A stretch of DNA of 64,000 nucleotides from Acridotheres tristis (taxonomy: Eukaryota; Chordata; Aves; Passeriformes; Sturnidae), in assembly GCA_037013685.1 (NCBI GenBank), contig CM072886.1, positions 61,124,933 to 61,188,932 on the forward strand, in the 5' to 3' direction. Shown piece by piece: positions 46,021 to 59,070 of this stretch. The position numbers and the translations under genes are program-made. Positions within the stretch are counted from its first letter, which is position 1, and the number at the start of each line of letters is the position of its first letter. The notes below the pieces were generated by a model. The model ran no database searches and was not told the origin of the DNA. It saw only the letters and a list, made by a program, of their open reading frames with translations.

Positions 46021-49000
46021 GAATAGATGATGAGGCATGAGACAATGTAAACCTGTTTGACCAGGTGTGACTGAGTAAACACCTATAGACTATAGCAAGT
46101 TACTGCAATAATTGTATGAGAAAAACCCCATCCCCTTCACTACTGCTCTGAGTGAAGTGTTGCTTTTCGAAGGATCCCCTTGACTCAGCCTAAGACTCAT
46201 GCAGCCACATTATTGGGTGACAGACCTTGCCTAGTGGGTGTATTTTAGCCTTTTAATGACACATTTGAGGTGTTTGTTTTGAAAGCAGATCTGAGCTGCT
46301 AGATTGTGAAGTACCAATGCATTAAGTTTGACCCAGTGTAAAACTCCTTGGCAGTTCAGCTGATGAGGGGAGCTAATTCTTTATCCACACTACACGTGCA
46401 AGACAAGCTTTATTTTAGCCTCAGAATACATAAAGGCAAGTTGGGAGCAAAATCAGCAAGCCTTAAACGTGACTCCTCTGTTCCTCCACGAGACGCACCT
46501 GACTAAATTAAACCAACAATGTACTGGAAACAAAAGACTATTTTTCATCCTCTCTTTTTGGCCAAGATACCTTCGAGTACTAATCTGCATCATGTACAAA
46601 GAGCCTGTAAAAACTTCCTTCTAAAATTATAACAACAGAAGAAATTAGGTCAGCTACTAAAGAGTAGGTTTGATATAATGAAGCTATAGCACCCCTGGGA
46701 CAAAAAAGGTAGTGCTTTTTGAATTTGCATTTTGTCAACTTACCCAGCTTATTGCAGTGGGAGGAATTGAAGGCAAATAACACTAAGACAGGATTTTCCA
46801 AAATGTTGGAAAGCTGTTTGATCATTAATCGCATTTGCTAAGACTGTGATTAGGGTAATTGCTCTGTATTTCTTTTCATAAACCAATTGTCCATGGGGGG
46901 ATCAGGAAGGACTATCTCCTACCCCATGAAGTGCAGCACAGCCCAGCTGCCTCTTTCTGATTCTTTTCCATCCCCTGAAGATTCAAATACTTGCCCTGAA
47001 AAGGCACAATACTGATGGCTGCATAGTGAGTAGCCTAGTGGTAGGGTCTACTAAAGTAGTATCCGTTTCATTGTAGTTGTATCTCATTTGTTTTCTAGGT
47101 GACTAGTTATTCTTTGGAGTGAATTTTCTAAGTGGTTACTTAGCAGTGGGAACATAGAGCTAAAGTTTGAATGGACTTCCATAAAATCTTTTTGAAATGC
47201 TATTTGAAAATATTTCTTTTCTTCAGTGTGGCTGGTGGCAGCAATAGTGTACAAGGTCTCACGTCGCGTCAGTGGCTGTGCAGTGTATTAATGCTGCCCT
47301 CAGTATGGTTCTAGCTTCCTTTTTTTCTCTTTATTACACAACTGCATAAAAAGGTTCTTGTCTGAATGTGAAGCAATATTTGAACACTGTTTTAATTACT
47401 AGCACATGCATTTCTGTGACACACATCCCTGTGGAATCTAGGCATCGCCACTTTAATTTAGAAACACTGATATCATTATAATGAGCATAATGCAGACCTT
47501 AGACTGCATAAGACAGAAAAAAGAGCACAGCTCCTCTTCTTTCTCCCTGCAGATTAAAAACTCCCCTGGATACTACAGCATTCTTTTGTACCATGGCCGT
47601 TAAAAGTTTTCTTGTGGGTTTTTTTCCATGCTTATTATTTCAACAAGTAAGTATAAAATGTGTTCGGTTCTAAAGAAAACAATATAATCCTGTTCTTCCT
47701 GCCAGTACTACAGGCTCATCCCTATGCTTCCGAAATCCATCGGATTCTTTCCCTTTCAGATCACTAGCTACCAGGGTTCAGCAGGATAAGTTTATACTTT
47801 GTTTACATTGCACAACAATGCTGTCTTCAGGTTCTGCTCTCAGTGTGCATGTACAAAATGTAATTGCATCCAGCTCATTTGCTCTCCCTCTTTGTTATGT
47901 TATTTCTGAAGAGCTGAGAGGATTAAAAAAAAAGCAGCAAACATTTGATGTGGTTATTAAACCCAGTTCTTCTGACTTTAAGTAAACAAAGTAATAAATC
48001 TATTAAGAAATAAGATGGAACTTTTACAGTTACTTTCCAGGAGACTCATGCCTTAAGGAAGAAAGAGAAATTGAGGAGTTTTTTGCCAGAGGCATTCCTG
48101 AGAAAGGTAAGGAGGTATGCAAATAGAAATCTAATCTGGCTCTGACGTATGTGCTTGGGCAGAAAGCTATTGTTAGACAAACATGTTGTTCCTGAGCAGC
48201 ACAACTAAAGAAGCCTGATTTCCGACGGATTTCAGTCCTTTGTCCCACATCTCTTTCTCTTCACCACAATAATCCCAGCTCTCCTCATGCCTCCAATCAC
48301 CCTGCCACTACCAGGAGACAACAAACTAGGGCTGTTTGGAAGCTGCAAATCCACTCACTGTCTGCACGTGTGTGCTGCTGGGCCAGCTGGCTGGGACCAG
48401 CATGTAATGGCTGAGAGCCTTTTCTTCAGTCAGGGCAGTAACTTGACTCCATCCCTTATCCCACTGCCAGACTTCACGAAATGTTTAAAAAAACATAATC
48501 ACGTCCAACACTATCACTCTTTCAACTTTAGTCAAAACTTGATTTGCCAGAGGGTTACAAAAATTATTAGGTACAGGACAAACAGTGATTGTGTAAGCTT
48601 TGTTTCCACAGGAAACTAGATTCAGAAGTTCAACTACTTTCCTCTTAAAAAACAAAAAACCCCAACAGGGCTAATTAGGAAGTTTTCCAGCAGTCATTTT
48701 CAGCTGCAATAGTTTGTATAAGAAACAGTGACTGACCTGCTGTCTCACACTAACTCTTAATGTCTGATTCTTTTTTTTTTTTAATAAAGAAATGTGTGAA
48801 AGCTTCTATTCTGCTGCTAGCACTGACACCTTTTATATGACCAAGTATTTCCAGCCTGCTGCACAATCATTATGGACCCTTTTCAAAGAAAAGCATGCTG
48901 CCTCCTCTGTGGCCTGCTCTCTGTGCACCTCTCCATTCCAAACTTCAGGAGAGCTCCATTGGACTGCATTCTCACACTGCCTGGACTTTAGACTACATTG

Positions 49001-49942
49001 AGCAATAAACATTGTCTGCTCCTAGTGTTCCCTCTGGCATATTCGCTTGAATTGTGACCTTATGTTTTGGTTTTTTTGTTTATTCCAGCTTCTTTAATAT
49101 ACACTCCCACTGCTCCTTTGCCAAGCTGCCAGCTAAGAACCTGCTTTAAAGGACCTTATCTGTTTCTCCTGAGGAAAACTAAAAGAAGTAAATAACAGAG
49201 GAAAAGCTTGCACCTCCCAAATAACTTAATTTCCTCTTCCATCACACCTGAAAATCTCGATTATGGCAACTCTTGTATTGGTGGAGGTGGCAGGATGACG
49301 GACAGCCCTTGAGGAGCAGCAGATGTGTGTCATTTTGCCAGAGGCAAAACACGGCGTTGCCAGCAGGAGCGGGGCTTCGGAACAAAAGATGAGAACACAG
49401 AGGCTTGCAATGCAGTGTTGCAACATCCGGGAGCTGGATGGTGACCGGCACTTGGAGTTGGTGAACTGAAAAGGAGCAGAGGTTACTTGTGTCATCAATA
49501 CACAAGACTTCCATTTCATGTATTCTCCAAAAAAAGCCTGCAGCTTCCCATCAGCCTTAGTTGGGCTGAGACCAGCTGTTGGAATTGCAGCCTAGATCTC
49601 CAGCGAGAGGCTGTGCAGGACCAGGACAGTGGGGAACAGCAGAGCTACCCCTGGGAGGTGCCCCGACTGAAGTGGGGCAAGGCACTAAGGCTGTGGTGAA
49701 ACGAGGTTGAATAAGGAAGAGAACTTGCAAATCATAAAGGGAGATCAAGAAGACTGTAAAACAACCAAATTGCTTGTGAGCCTTGGATTCTGACACTCCA
49801 AGAAACAATTTTTCTTAGCCTTGTGGGAAAATCGTTTTTTCAAACCAGGGCTGTGTGTTCAGAAGTAACTCTGTTTAAATACTAAGGCTGGATACAGTGA
49901 GTATGGAACAAGGCAGATGTGTCCTTCCCTGCCCTCCCTGCA

Positions 49943-49963
49943 TGTGTGTGTGTGTGTGTGTGT
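49943..49963 (+). repeat. TG dinucleotide microsatellite
   Basis: A run of about ten TG units, followed within 30 bp by CACACATTTCACACACAA, so the strand could fold back on itself. Confidence 0.9.
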
Positions 49964-50032
49964 ATTTCACACATTTCACACACAAGTACCCTTTTTCATC
50001 TTTGGACTTCTGGGAGCAGGAGAGACGATCCA

Positions 50033-50058
50033 TCAAGGTGTGGTGAGGCACACCTTGA
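50033..50058. promoter_or_regulatory. Perfect 10-bp inverted repeat resembling paired T-box half-sites
   Basis: TCAAGGTGTG (50033-50042) and CACACCTTGA (50049-50058) are exact reverse complements around the 6-nt spacer GTGAGG. Each arm contains AGGTGTG or CACACCT, the core of a T-box factor half-site. Binding is not demonstrated, and a chance palindrome of this size is possible in 64 kb. Confidence 0.35.
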
Positions 50059-51531
50059 GAGAGCACCCAGGATGAAGACTTCTCTAGGCTTGTTCATCTG
50101 CTGAGGACCTAGCAGGAAGGGAGGATAACTAACGTACAAACTATCTTTAGCTGTAATTAGATGTACATATAAAAATATCTCTAAAGAAATTTAAAATACC
50201 ATTTCAAGATCAAAATAAGGCATAGCACATTTCAGAATCTAGATGTTTCCCCTTTTAAACTCACTTTATACTGAGGGGAATAGCCCGTGAGTGATGTCCT
50301 GAGTTTTATAGTAAATTATTTCATACGCATTGGCATAAGATTAGAGGAATAAAAAAAGTCCAAGCCTTTAAAAATCACTTTATTCATACTCACTGAACAC
50401 TAGAGTATGACGTGATCTACTGAAGTTACTGTAAAAAAATGCTGACACGGTCCTGACATTTGAACCAGTGGATATAATGTTGTATTACGGCTCTGGCAAA
50501 AGTTTACAGATAGCCAAAAATTAAAAAGCATTTCCCTCCAGTGTTAACATAAGCCTACAAGTTAGGTAAGTTCCCTATGGAGTCCTATCTTTGCTAAGAT
50601 AACCACGACACAGTATAATGTGACTCTGCTAGTTCACGCAAGTACTTCAACCACATCTCTTCTTGCTGCTTCTACTCCAAATCCTAAATTCTCTGATGGT
50701 CAGGAATATCTTTATAATTTCCGCCCTAAGTGTACTTCTGGCAAGTCTGTGCCTGTCACCTTAAGTAATTCTTTCTTTCTTCTTGTATTTGCTACTAACA
50801 TAGCACCTTGAGAGCATTCCCAGAGTCTGCTTGACTTCAGTTTTCATTTGTTAGGGTAAGTGAATCATATTTCCAAACACCCTGGTAGCTCTTCTTCAGA
50901 ACACTTACAGTTTGAATTGGTCTTTCTTGAACAACAGTGAACAGAACTCTTTTTGTCTTGTCATCATGAGGCAACTTCTTAACAGCATTATCTTTGTGTC
51001 TCCTTCAAGTTAAATTATGTGAAACCTGTAGTCAAGATCTATTAGATCCATAGTGTTTCTTTTGCCTAGAAAGTCTGTTATACAGTTATTACCAAAGAAA
51101 GCTGCCACATTAGTCTGGCACAATCTACTCTTGATAAAGCTATACCTTTTGTGCAATTTTCCTTTTACATTTCCAAGTATTCTTTCCTTTGTATTATTTG
51201 AACAGCTCCCTGAATGAGTGGAGGTAGCAATCCACGGTAAATTAAATTGGATGTACTAGGGAAAGAGCTCAAAGAATCGTAATTGTCATACAGATCAAAT
51301 GTGGCTTCATATGTCTGTCCAGCTGACTAGCATTTATCACATACCAAAGAGAATGAAACAAAGATTCTGGCAACAGCCTATGTCAGTCCACAGCATCAGT
51401 GCAAGGAACTAAGTCTGTGTAAGGCACAGCTGTACTTAGCCCTGTTTATCAATCTCCATCACAAGTGCCAGCTACATATTTGATGAGCACTTCCATCGAT
51501 CTGAGCTCTGTGGTAGCAGAGACCACAAATT

Positions 51532-51546
51532 AAAAAAAAAAAAAAA
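51532..51546 (+). repeat. A15 homopolymer
   Basis: A run of 15 A residues with no recognisable retrocopy in front of it. Confidence 0.85.
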
Positions 51547-52699
51547 CGAACAACTCTCGTACAGGACTCTTGGGAGAAGGTTTAAATAGAGTGAATCTAT
51601 TATGCTGGCTAGCTAGGGACTCATTACTGAATTTGCCATCCTTTGTCTTTGGAAATGCTAGAATACATTTTGCGACAAAAACCCTTCAGCCCTTGGGATC
51701 CCAGCAAAAGAGTAGAGTCTCTTCTTATCATTCAATAGCCCTATTTCATCCCCACTGCAGAAAAGATTATGCCAAGGGCCATTGTTTCTCGTCCTCAGGC
51801 AGCCTGGGATCTCTTGTGAGAGGGCAGAAGTTTGAAGTGCTTGCAGACCTGATAGGAAGTGCTATGAAAAGCAGTCAGGAACTGCTTCCAGCTCCCAAAA
51901 GATGGATTTTCCTGTACAATTATCCCAGTAGGAGCTGAAATTGGAGGGACTCATCTGAATGTGGGACTGAGCGAGGCACAAAGGCTGGCACTGGCCAGCT
52001 CTCCCAGCCTTATGTGGAGTGGAAAGCAAGGCAGTCTTTCCCCTGGCGGTCCAGGTATCTTTCCCAGCAACAGAATTGCTGCACTCTGCATGTGATGATT
52101 TGATGCTGATATAGTGCTTCCATTGTAACCTCTGAACACAGGAACTTGGGCACAGACCTGTTAAACCATCCTTGCCTACATAGCTGCTGTCCAAAATTCC
52201 CTGGTAACTTAGCAACTAACTTGCTCCTGCTATTGGTCCTAGACCTTCTTTAATGTTACCATTTCTTGAGCTTTTCCCTTTCATTATCTGTATATATTTC
52301 AAGTATTCCTCCCCCTGAGGCAGTGCTTTAAGAAGCAACTCACTTTTCTTGGTTTTGGCCTTTTATAGGCTATCTCTCTAATCTCTACAGAAATCTCACC
52401 AGCATGGCTACAGCACATTCTGACTTAGATCTATCACCATATCACTTAGCCCAGCTGTTACTTCAGTAACCGTAATTAGCAAGGAACAATCATCCTTTGG
52501 TCATTAGCAATCAGGATCCAAACACAGTATGCTAGAGCAACATAGGTAAAAGATCTAAAAACCAGCCAACCTCCATCACATATTTAAGTTATGATTTTCA
52601 CACCAAGTGTAAATGCAGTTTATATAAAACTTCATTTATTTGTAATAATGTGCTTCATCCCAGGACAGCAGGAAAGTACACAAAATAATGCTCCATTTT

Positions 52700-52904
52700 A
52701 ATAGAATCAGAGAATGCTTGGGTTGGAAGGGACCTTAAAGATCATCTGTTGCAAACACCCCTGCCATGGACAGGGACACCTTTCACTAGACCAGGCTGCT
52801 CAGAGCTCCATCCAACCTTGAGGACTTCCAGGGATGAGGCATCCACAACTTCTCTGGGCAACCTGTGTCAGAGCCTCACCACCCTCACAGTGAAGAAATT
52901 TCTG
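52700..52904 (-). mobile_element. CR1 LINE 3'-end copy
   Basis: The left edge carries the reversed CR1 tail (ATAGAATCAGAGAATGCTTG, then GGTTGGAAGGGACCTTAAAG). It continues through GCCATGGACAGGGACACCTT, a CACTAGACCAGGCTGCTCAG segment and GGGATGAGGCATCCACAACT to GTGAAGAAATTTCT. Similarity is good, so this is one of the younger CR1 copies in the window. It is 5'-truncated. Confidence 0.95.
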
Positions 52905-55900
52905 GGTTAATGCACTGCTACCAGCAGTTGCAGGAACAGGCAGCTACACTTGCTGCAAAGGCAGTTGTTGAACAGCTGCCTGTCTCCATTGCTGGGTTTT
53001 GTCCAAGAGCAAAGAGGAGCTGCATGCTTTAACCTTCATTTATGGACCAAAGAGACCAAAGGCTTTGCTTATGTTTTCTTTCACCGTTGCTACTGTCTTA
53101 TCTCTTTGGTATCTTAGATATTTATACAGTACACAGACTTCTAGCACCTTGCAGCTCCCCCCTCCATATTTGTATCTGTTTGTATGTGATCTAGTGGCTT
53201 GTTTTATTCAGAAATATTTGAATACCTCAGGGTCTTGGGGTTTTTCTGCATGTGGTGTTGTACTAACAGTGTACAAAAGTATTTAAACTGATACTTGAAA
53301 TACAATTTGTACAAAAACTTAAACAAGCATCAATCAGAAGATTGATATGAAACCTCCATATAAATAAGCCTTTAACTTCAGTCAACAAGCAAAGGCTTGC
53401 CTTTGGTCATATCTTAATGCATTGAACACTGTTTTATTAAGAAATACATTAAAGCCTTCATTAAGAACACACTGAAAAACAACCCTTGCCTCATCCAAAT
53501 CTCTCTACAACCTGGCAAGGACAAGAAAGCTTGGAAACAATGTTGAAACTACAAATAGCATATTAAAAAAAATCCAAGAGAATTTTTAAATGACATATTG
53601 AAAATTCAAAGATAGGAATTGCTAAGGAAAATGAGCTGAGTGCCCAAGTACAGAGCATGGGGTTTTTTTTTCTTTTTTCCTGCTAGGTAACAGCAGAAAA
53701 AGAAAATACCTTTCAAAAAACTGGCTTTCAAGTAAATGGAGATGAGGTTTCTATTGAACATTTATCTTTCAAAGTGAGCATATTTTTGCTTTGTTAGCTG
53801 ATGACTACCACTGTTTATCAGACATTCCCAACCCTCCAGTTAGCTGCACCTTATGAATCACCAAATTTATAACTTGTCAGGCGTGGTCTGATACCTCAGG
53901 GCAAACTGGGACCCTGTTGCAAACAAGACACGTTAACTGCTTAAGCAGCTCAGCAGACAATATGTTGTTAAATGTGCTGAAGTCTTTGAAAACATTTTTA
54001 CTGTAGTAAAAAGAGAGAGTACTATTAGCACAGCTTTTTTTGAGAGCTGTAGTTTGGGCATGCCCGAACCAGATTATTAAAAATGAAACAATTCACATAC
54101 AGGAGCATGCTGCAATGCAGAGACTGGAAGATGGCTAGAAGGATTAAAGAAATAAATCAACTCAGTTTATTTTTAAACATGGCTCTTTTTAGAGGGAATG
54201 GAAATACTAACATCTCTGTGATAATTTTCATATGGACTTTTGGAAGCATGAGCCGTATTTTGCACTTTCCCCCCTGCAATTTCCATACAATTTGAGCTCC
54301 TTCCTAAAAATCTTCTCAGAGCCCAGTCCTTCTGAGTGGTGGTGCAATGTAACACACAGACAAGGCAACTAACAACATTAAAAAACCCACTGAACAAAAA
54401 TGTAAAATCCACATGCAAGATCCATACTAGATGTGCTCAGTCTCTTCTGGGCACCAGCAGAGGTCTTTTTTTTTAATAGGCACACGTCTCTTTATTTGGT
54501 CTCAAATGCTTGGTGAAGAGCTTTGTAACTCAGACAAGAGGTGGTTAGGTCCTTGGCTTAACTGGAGTCAAGGAACAAGAAGGAACTGTGCGTGTAAATC
54601 ATGAGGCAATGGAATTGACTTCTTTTAAAGGTGCGATATAAAAGATTTTAAAAGTCTCCTGCCACTATCTGGATCTGGTTGTGCTAAGTAGCCTTTAAAA
54701 GGAGCTTCTGAAGTTGCCTTTGTATTTATTCATTTCTCGCATCACTGGGAGAACTTTATAAGTGTATAAAGCATAGTATACCTTTGCCACAACAAAATAG
54801 ATCCTGGGTAAAGAGAGGAGAATGACTTGGAGTGACATTATTCTGGACAAAATCACAATTAAAAGAGACACATTTAATAGCCGCCTATTCATGAAGTAAC
54901 ATGCATTCCCAACAGTCCTGCACAAGAGGACTACAGGGTTTCTAACAATGGACAAAGACCAAAGCATGCTAGAGATTAAAGTGTAGGCAGTATAAATGCT
55001 GAGTTTTCCCTTCATGCTGAGAAACCTGCCCTGCTTCCCTTCCCGACCCCTGCCGAGACAACTATTACAGTCTCTGTCACTTGTGATGCAAACCCTGGAG
55101 CCCTGTATGCAAGCTGGATTTGACCAAATTCGTTTACTTGTTATAAATATGCCACTGATATATTCATGTACCACACAGCTCTGTTTAAAGTTCTCACAGA
55201 AAATTTGCCACTTCCCTGCAGGGGAAAAAACCAAACCACAATCAAAACAACACACCACCCTTCTTTTTCCCCCTCGCTACATTTTTACTCATGCAGCAAG
55301 AAGACTGTTCGTGAGTAGTATTACTCATGCCTCGAATCAAGCTGATATAACTTCAGAATACAATGGGGAACTTAATGAATTTCTAAGAGTTTTACAGGGT
55401 ACCTATCGGACGTGGGGTATTTGAAATATTACACCACATTGACATGCCTCACTACAGGGATAAACATCGGCCCAAGGTTGATATTGACTACAATATTTTG
55501 TTACTCATTTCCAGTATTTTGTTTTCGATACCAGCTGGGCACCCTCCCAAGAAAACCAAAATCTTCTTCCTTGGAACAGGCAGATTTCAAAGGAACACTA
55601 CGCAAACACTGGCTGTCTTCCTCTATGATTTCTATGTAGCTACAACACTGCATTTTGAGGATCAGGGGTGACTGCTCTGACATAGAACTTAAGTGTAAAA
55701 TAATCAACACTACTGCTTTAAAAGGTTTAGCAATAGGGTAAAAAATATGTTTTAAGCCAAAGGAAGCTTTCCCAACAAAGACACAGCAGGCCATCTATCT
55801 CCAAGGGACTATGCATCTTTTTCTGCTTAAAGTGACCCCCAAAACTCCAGGCACATAATTGATTGTAAATGAACTTTCTATTTAGAGACTAAAGGAAATG

Positions 55901-57182
55901 TATTGCTTATACAGAAATCTTTATTCTAAAATTAAAAAAACCCTAACACCCAACAACAAAAACCTCAACAATAAATACTCCTTTAAATTCAAGATCTATA
56001 TAAAGGAAAAATAATTAAAAAGAAAACATTAGTATTTGAAACTAATAAACAATTTCAAAATATATTAAAACATAAAAAATTAATTTTACTGTGTACTTAT
56101 TCCTTGAAAAGGGACTTTAAATAGCAGATTTGTTATATAGTAAATTGTCTTGCAGAGTTTTGAAAATTTTAGAAATCATAATAACCTGATTCCTGAAAAC
56201 GCAATGGAGAGATGCAAAACTAAATCTTGCTCACATCTTAGTAGTTCAAGAGAACTAGTTACAGGAATTTACCTAAGTTTGCTGATAAAACCCAGAAAAC
56301 CCAAAGCACATTAAAAACCACCAATTTTCCTGTGCAAGTTCTGCAGATGACAGCAAGAGTAAGAAGAGAAAAGTCCACTAAAGCAGTATGACTCAAAACA
56401 TCTTGAAGGTACTGTTAATAGCTGCTTGGAGCTAGGATTTCACCATTTTAGGAAAGGTCACTTAAGTGAACATTCACAACTAGGACAAGTGTTATTCTGG
56501 TAAACCAAAACATTTGTGGTTAGTAAAATTGAAGCGGATTTTGTATCTACATTAAAAATATGTTTCCATTTGTCAACTTGTGGTTTTAAGTACAACTCTA
56601 CAACATTCTGGGAAATGAATGATGCAAGCAACACTTCCAATAGAGAAAGGGCTAGACTGCATGGGATTTAATAGTAATAAAATACTTGAAGCAAACAATT
56701 TGTCTAACACATACCAGTGAAAGAGAGACTGCTCCCTTGCGGATTTTTACTGAAAACAAGGAAGACAGCAAAATAAGACAAAGTCAGGATACTCCCAGTA
56801 ACATATCACAAGTAAATACAGTTTTGTAAGAACTCTGGATCTCAATTTGTTCTGCAAAACAGAGAGAAGCAACTTGAGCTTTCCAGCAAATGGAATGATT
56901 CTCAATTTCCTTCTCCAGAAAAAAATTCTTAAAGAAAATTCTGTCTTTGCTATGTAAATGAGGAAAGTCACAGGAGAAACTCACAACTAGTGCTCATACA
57001 GACAGCCCCTTACTCATACATGCTCTCAATAGAAATGGACTTTTCTTGAAAGCAAATAAGGGCTGGAGCTCAACTTCAGCTTGCAAATTGACTTAGAGAG
57101 TGTGAGAGATCTAACATTTCTGAAGTTTTTTTAAAATTCTTTTTTATTTCTTTTTATACCAGGCAGGAAATGAACAGATACA
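52905..57182. other. Intergenic DNA, no gene supported
   Basis: AT-rich sequence with no recognised repeat. The longest stop-free stretch outside the GC-rich island lies here on the minus strand (54695-55258, 187 codons), opening with GTG and not ATG and without a recognisable domain. It is not called as a gene. Confidence 0.55.
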
Positions 57183-57322
57183 TGCGATTAGGTCAGTTGG
57201 TCAGAGCATGGTGCTAAGAATGCCAGGGTTGTGGGTTTGATCCCCATCCAGGCCATTCACCTAAGAGTTGGACTTGATGATCCTTGTGGGTCCCTTCCAA
57301 CCACAAATATTCTGTGATTTCT
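57183..57322 (+). mobile_element. tRNA-derived SINE with CR1 tail (TguSINE1-like)
   Basis: The 5' half is a diverged tRNA: an A-box-like TTAGGTCAGTTGGTCAGAGC (57188-57207), GCATGGTGCTAAGAATGCC across the anticodon arm, and a B-box-like GGTTTGATCC (57233-57242). The 3' half is a CR1 tail: AGTTGGACTTGATGATCCTT, then GGGTCCCTTCCAACCACAAA and ATTCTGTGATTTC. This head-tail structure is that of the tRNA-Ile/CR1-X SINE known from zebra finch and other passerines. Such SINEs are copied by CR1 reverse transcriptase through the shared tail. The copy has mutated promoter boxes and is probably silent. Confidence 0.85.
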
Positions 57323-57677
57323 GGATCACTGGGCAGCTACTGCAGGTTTTCACATCTGAAGTGCTTCTATGTTAAAATAATCTCATTTATTTTTCACTTG
57401 CATTTTTTGACAGAGCTCTGCAAATTAAAAATCAAAGCAGAAAAATATCACTGTACATGTAGAATTGCTTCTGATTCCAATTAGAGGCAACATACAGCAT
57501 GATACAGAGTCTCACATCAAGAAATTTGGAGACTTGCCAGCTTGGAGCTCTTATTTATGACTTCAGTGATCATTTGACTCAACATTCAAGAGATGTGCAT
57601 TTTCAGCCCAGAAAGCCAATTATATGCTGGCTGTATCAAAAGCAGCACGGCCAGCAGGGCGAAGGAGGTGATTCTGC

Positions 57678-58203
57678 CACTCTGCTCTGGTGATACCAAA
57701 CATGGAGTGCTGCATCCGCCTCTGGGGTCCCAAAACAAGATGGACATAGGTCTGCTTAAAAAATTCCAGAGGCCAGGAAGATGCTCAGAGGGCTGGAGCA
57801 CACCTCCTATGAAGACAGGCTGAGAGACGGGGCTGTTCAGCCCAGAGAAGAGAAGGCTCTGAAGAGACCTTGGAGCACCTTCCAGTACCTGAAGAGGGGC
57901 TGCAGGAAAGCTGGAGAGGGCCTTTGTACAAAGGCATGTAGTGACGGGACAAGGGTGATGGCTTTAAACTCAGAGTGTGTTCAGATGAGGTATTAGTAAA
58001 TTGTTCTTTACTGTGAGGATGGTGAGGCAGAGGAACAGGTTGCCCAGAGAAGCTGAGGATGCCCCATCCCTGGCAGTGCTCAAGGCCAGGTTGGGGCTCT
58101 GAGCAACGTGGTCTATGAAAGGCGACCCTGCAATAGCAGGGGAGCTGGAACAAGACGATCTTTAAGGTCCCTTCCAACCCAAACCATTCTGTGATTCTGT
58201 AAC
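57678..58203 (+). mobile_element. CR1 LINE, about 525-bp 3' portion
   Basis: Landmarks in order are GGAGTGCTGCATCCGCCTCT, ATGCTCAGAGGGCTGGAGCA, AGACAGGCTGAGAGACGGGG, TCCAGTACCTGAAGAGGGGC, GAGGAACAGGTTGCCCAGAG and the tail AAGGTCCCTTCCAACCCAAA, then CCATTCTGTGATTCTGT. This is the best-preserved and longest CR1 copy in the window. Stop codons break ORF2. It sits about 0.9 kb beyond the MCUR1 3' end. Confidence 0.95.
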
Positions 58204-59070
58204 ACATTCTTGCCTGTACCAAAATGCTCGTTCATTGAGTTTAAATCACTTTGTCAGATTTGTGTTTGGAAATATATGGAGGGATTTTCTAAATTTTTGG
58301 AAAGCCAATAAATACATGTGGTATATACGATGAGACACTCTTAAAACTTCAGAGTAAATGAAAGATTTTGTGTCCATGCACATAGACTGGGAGTAACAAT
58401 CTTTTTACACAATACTTGAAGACTTTATGGAGTAGGAAATAGTAATTATGTTCTATTTATAGTGTACTTTTCCTGAATGACACATTGACTTTATTCCTTG
58501 CTTAAACACTTGCTGACACTTTGGTAATTCCAAGATGCTGGTGCTCTATAATCTTTCACTTCCTCCTTCCACCTGCCCTAAATAGAAATTTATTTGCACA
58601 GTATCTGTTTTTAGCAGGATAGACCCTATGTTTAAAATTAGTCTTAAATACTTATTTTAGCAACTATTTGTCAGATGCACAAGCCTGCAGGCCAACATGT
58701 ACTGATTCCATGGACATATATAGAATCATCTGCCTTGGAAGATAAGACCAACAGCAAAGTCATTCTAAAAATTGAATTATTGCTTGTCTAATTTGAGAAA
58801 GTGTCAAATCCTGTAACTTAGTATTAAAAAAGAAATTATTTTTAAAACAAGTGAAATTCTTGAGTATAAATTTATTAATTTAGAGGGGCTATTAAGTTAG
58901 TCTACAATAATAATTTTCCTTATATTATTTCTCTTCAGTGTCTTGGAGGGGCTGTTGACTTTGCAAATTCTTAGCTTAAAAGACTTGCTATGAGCAGTGA
59001 CTTACCTTCAACCAAAGATACCATTTTCAAATCAAAAAGTTACTTTTATAATGAAAACACATCATATTCT
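58204..59070. other. AT-rich DNA just downstream of MCUR1
   Basis: This stretch lies between the CR1 copy and the presumed MCUR1 polyadenylation site. I see no repeat or gene in it. Confidence 0.55.

Larger units (their letters stand above)
44611..52699. other. Intergenic DNA, no gene supported
   Basis: This is an 8-kb block with unassigned GC-richer patches at about 44,920-45,120 and 49,270-49,700. Overlapping open frames of up to 132 codons (such as 44780-45178) run on both strands in the first patch and resemble no protein I know. Simple repeats and a palindrome are listed separately. Confidence 0.55.

Noticed and set aside
57183..57255. Functional tRNA gene
   Set aside because: The acceptor stem does not pair properly, the boxes are mutated, and a CR1 tail follows directly. 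It is a SINE head.
57785..58222. 145-codon minus-strand frame
   Set aside because: It lies wholly within the CR1 copy, antisense to it, and is a chance frame in repeat DNA.
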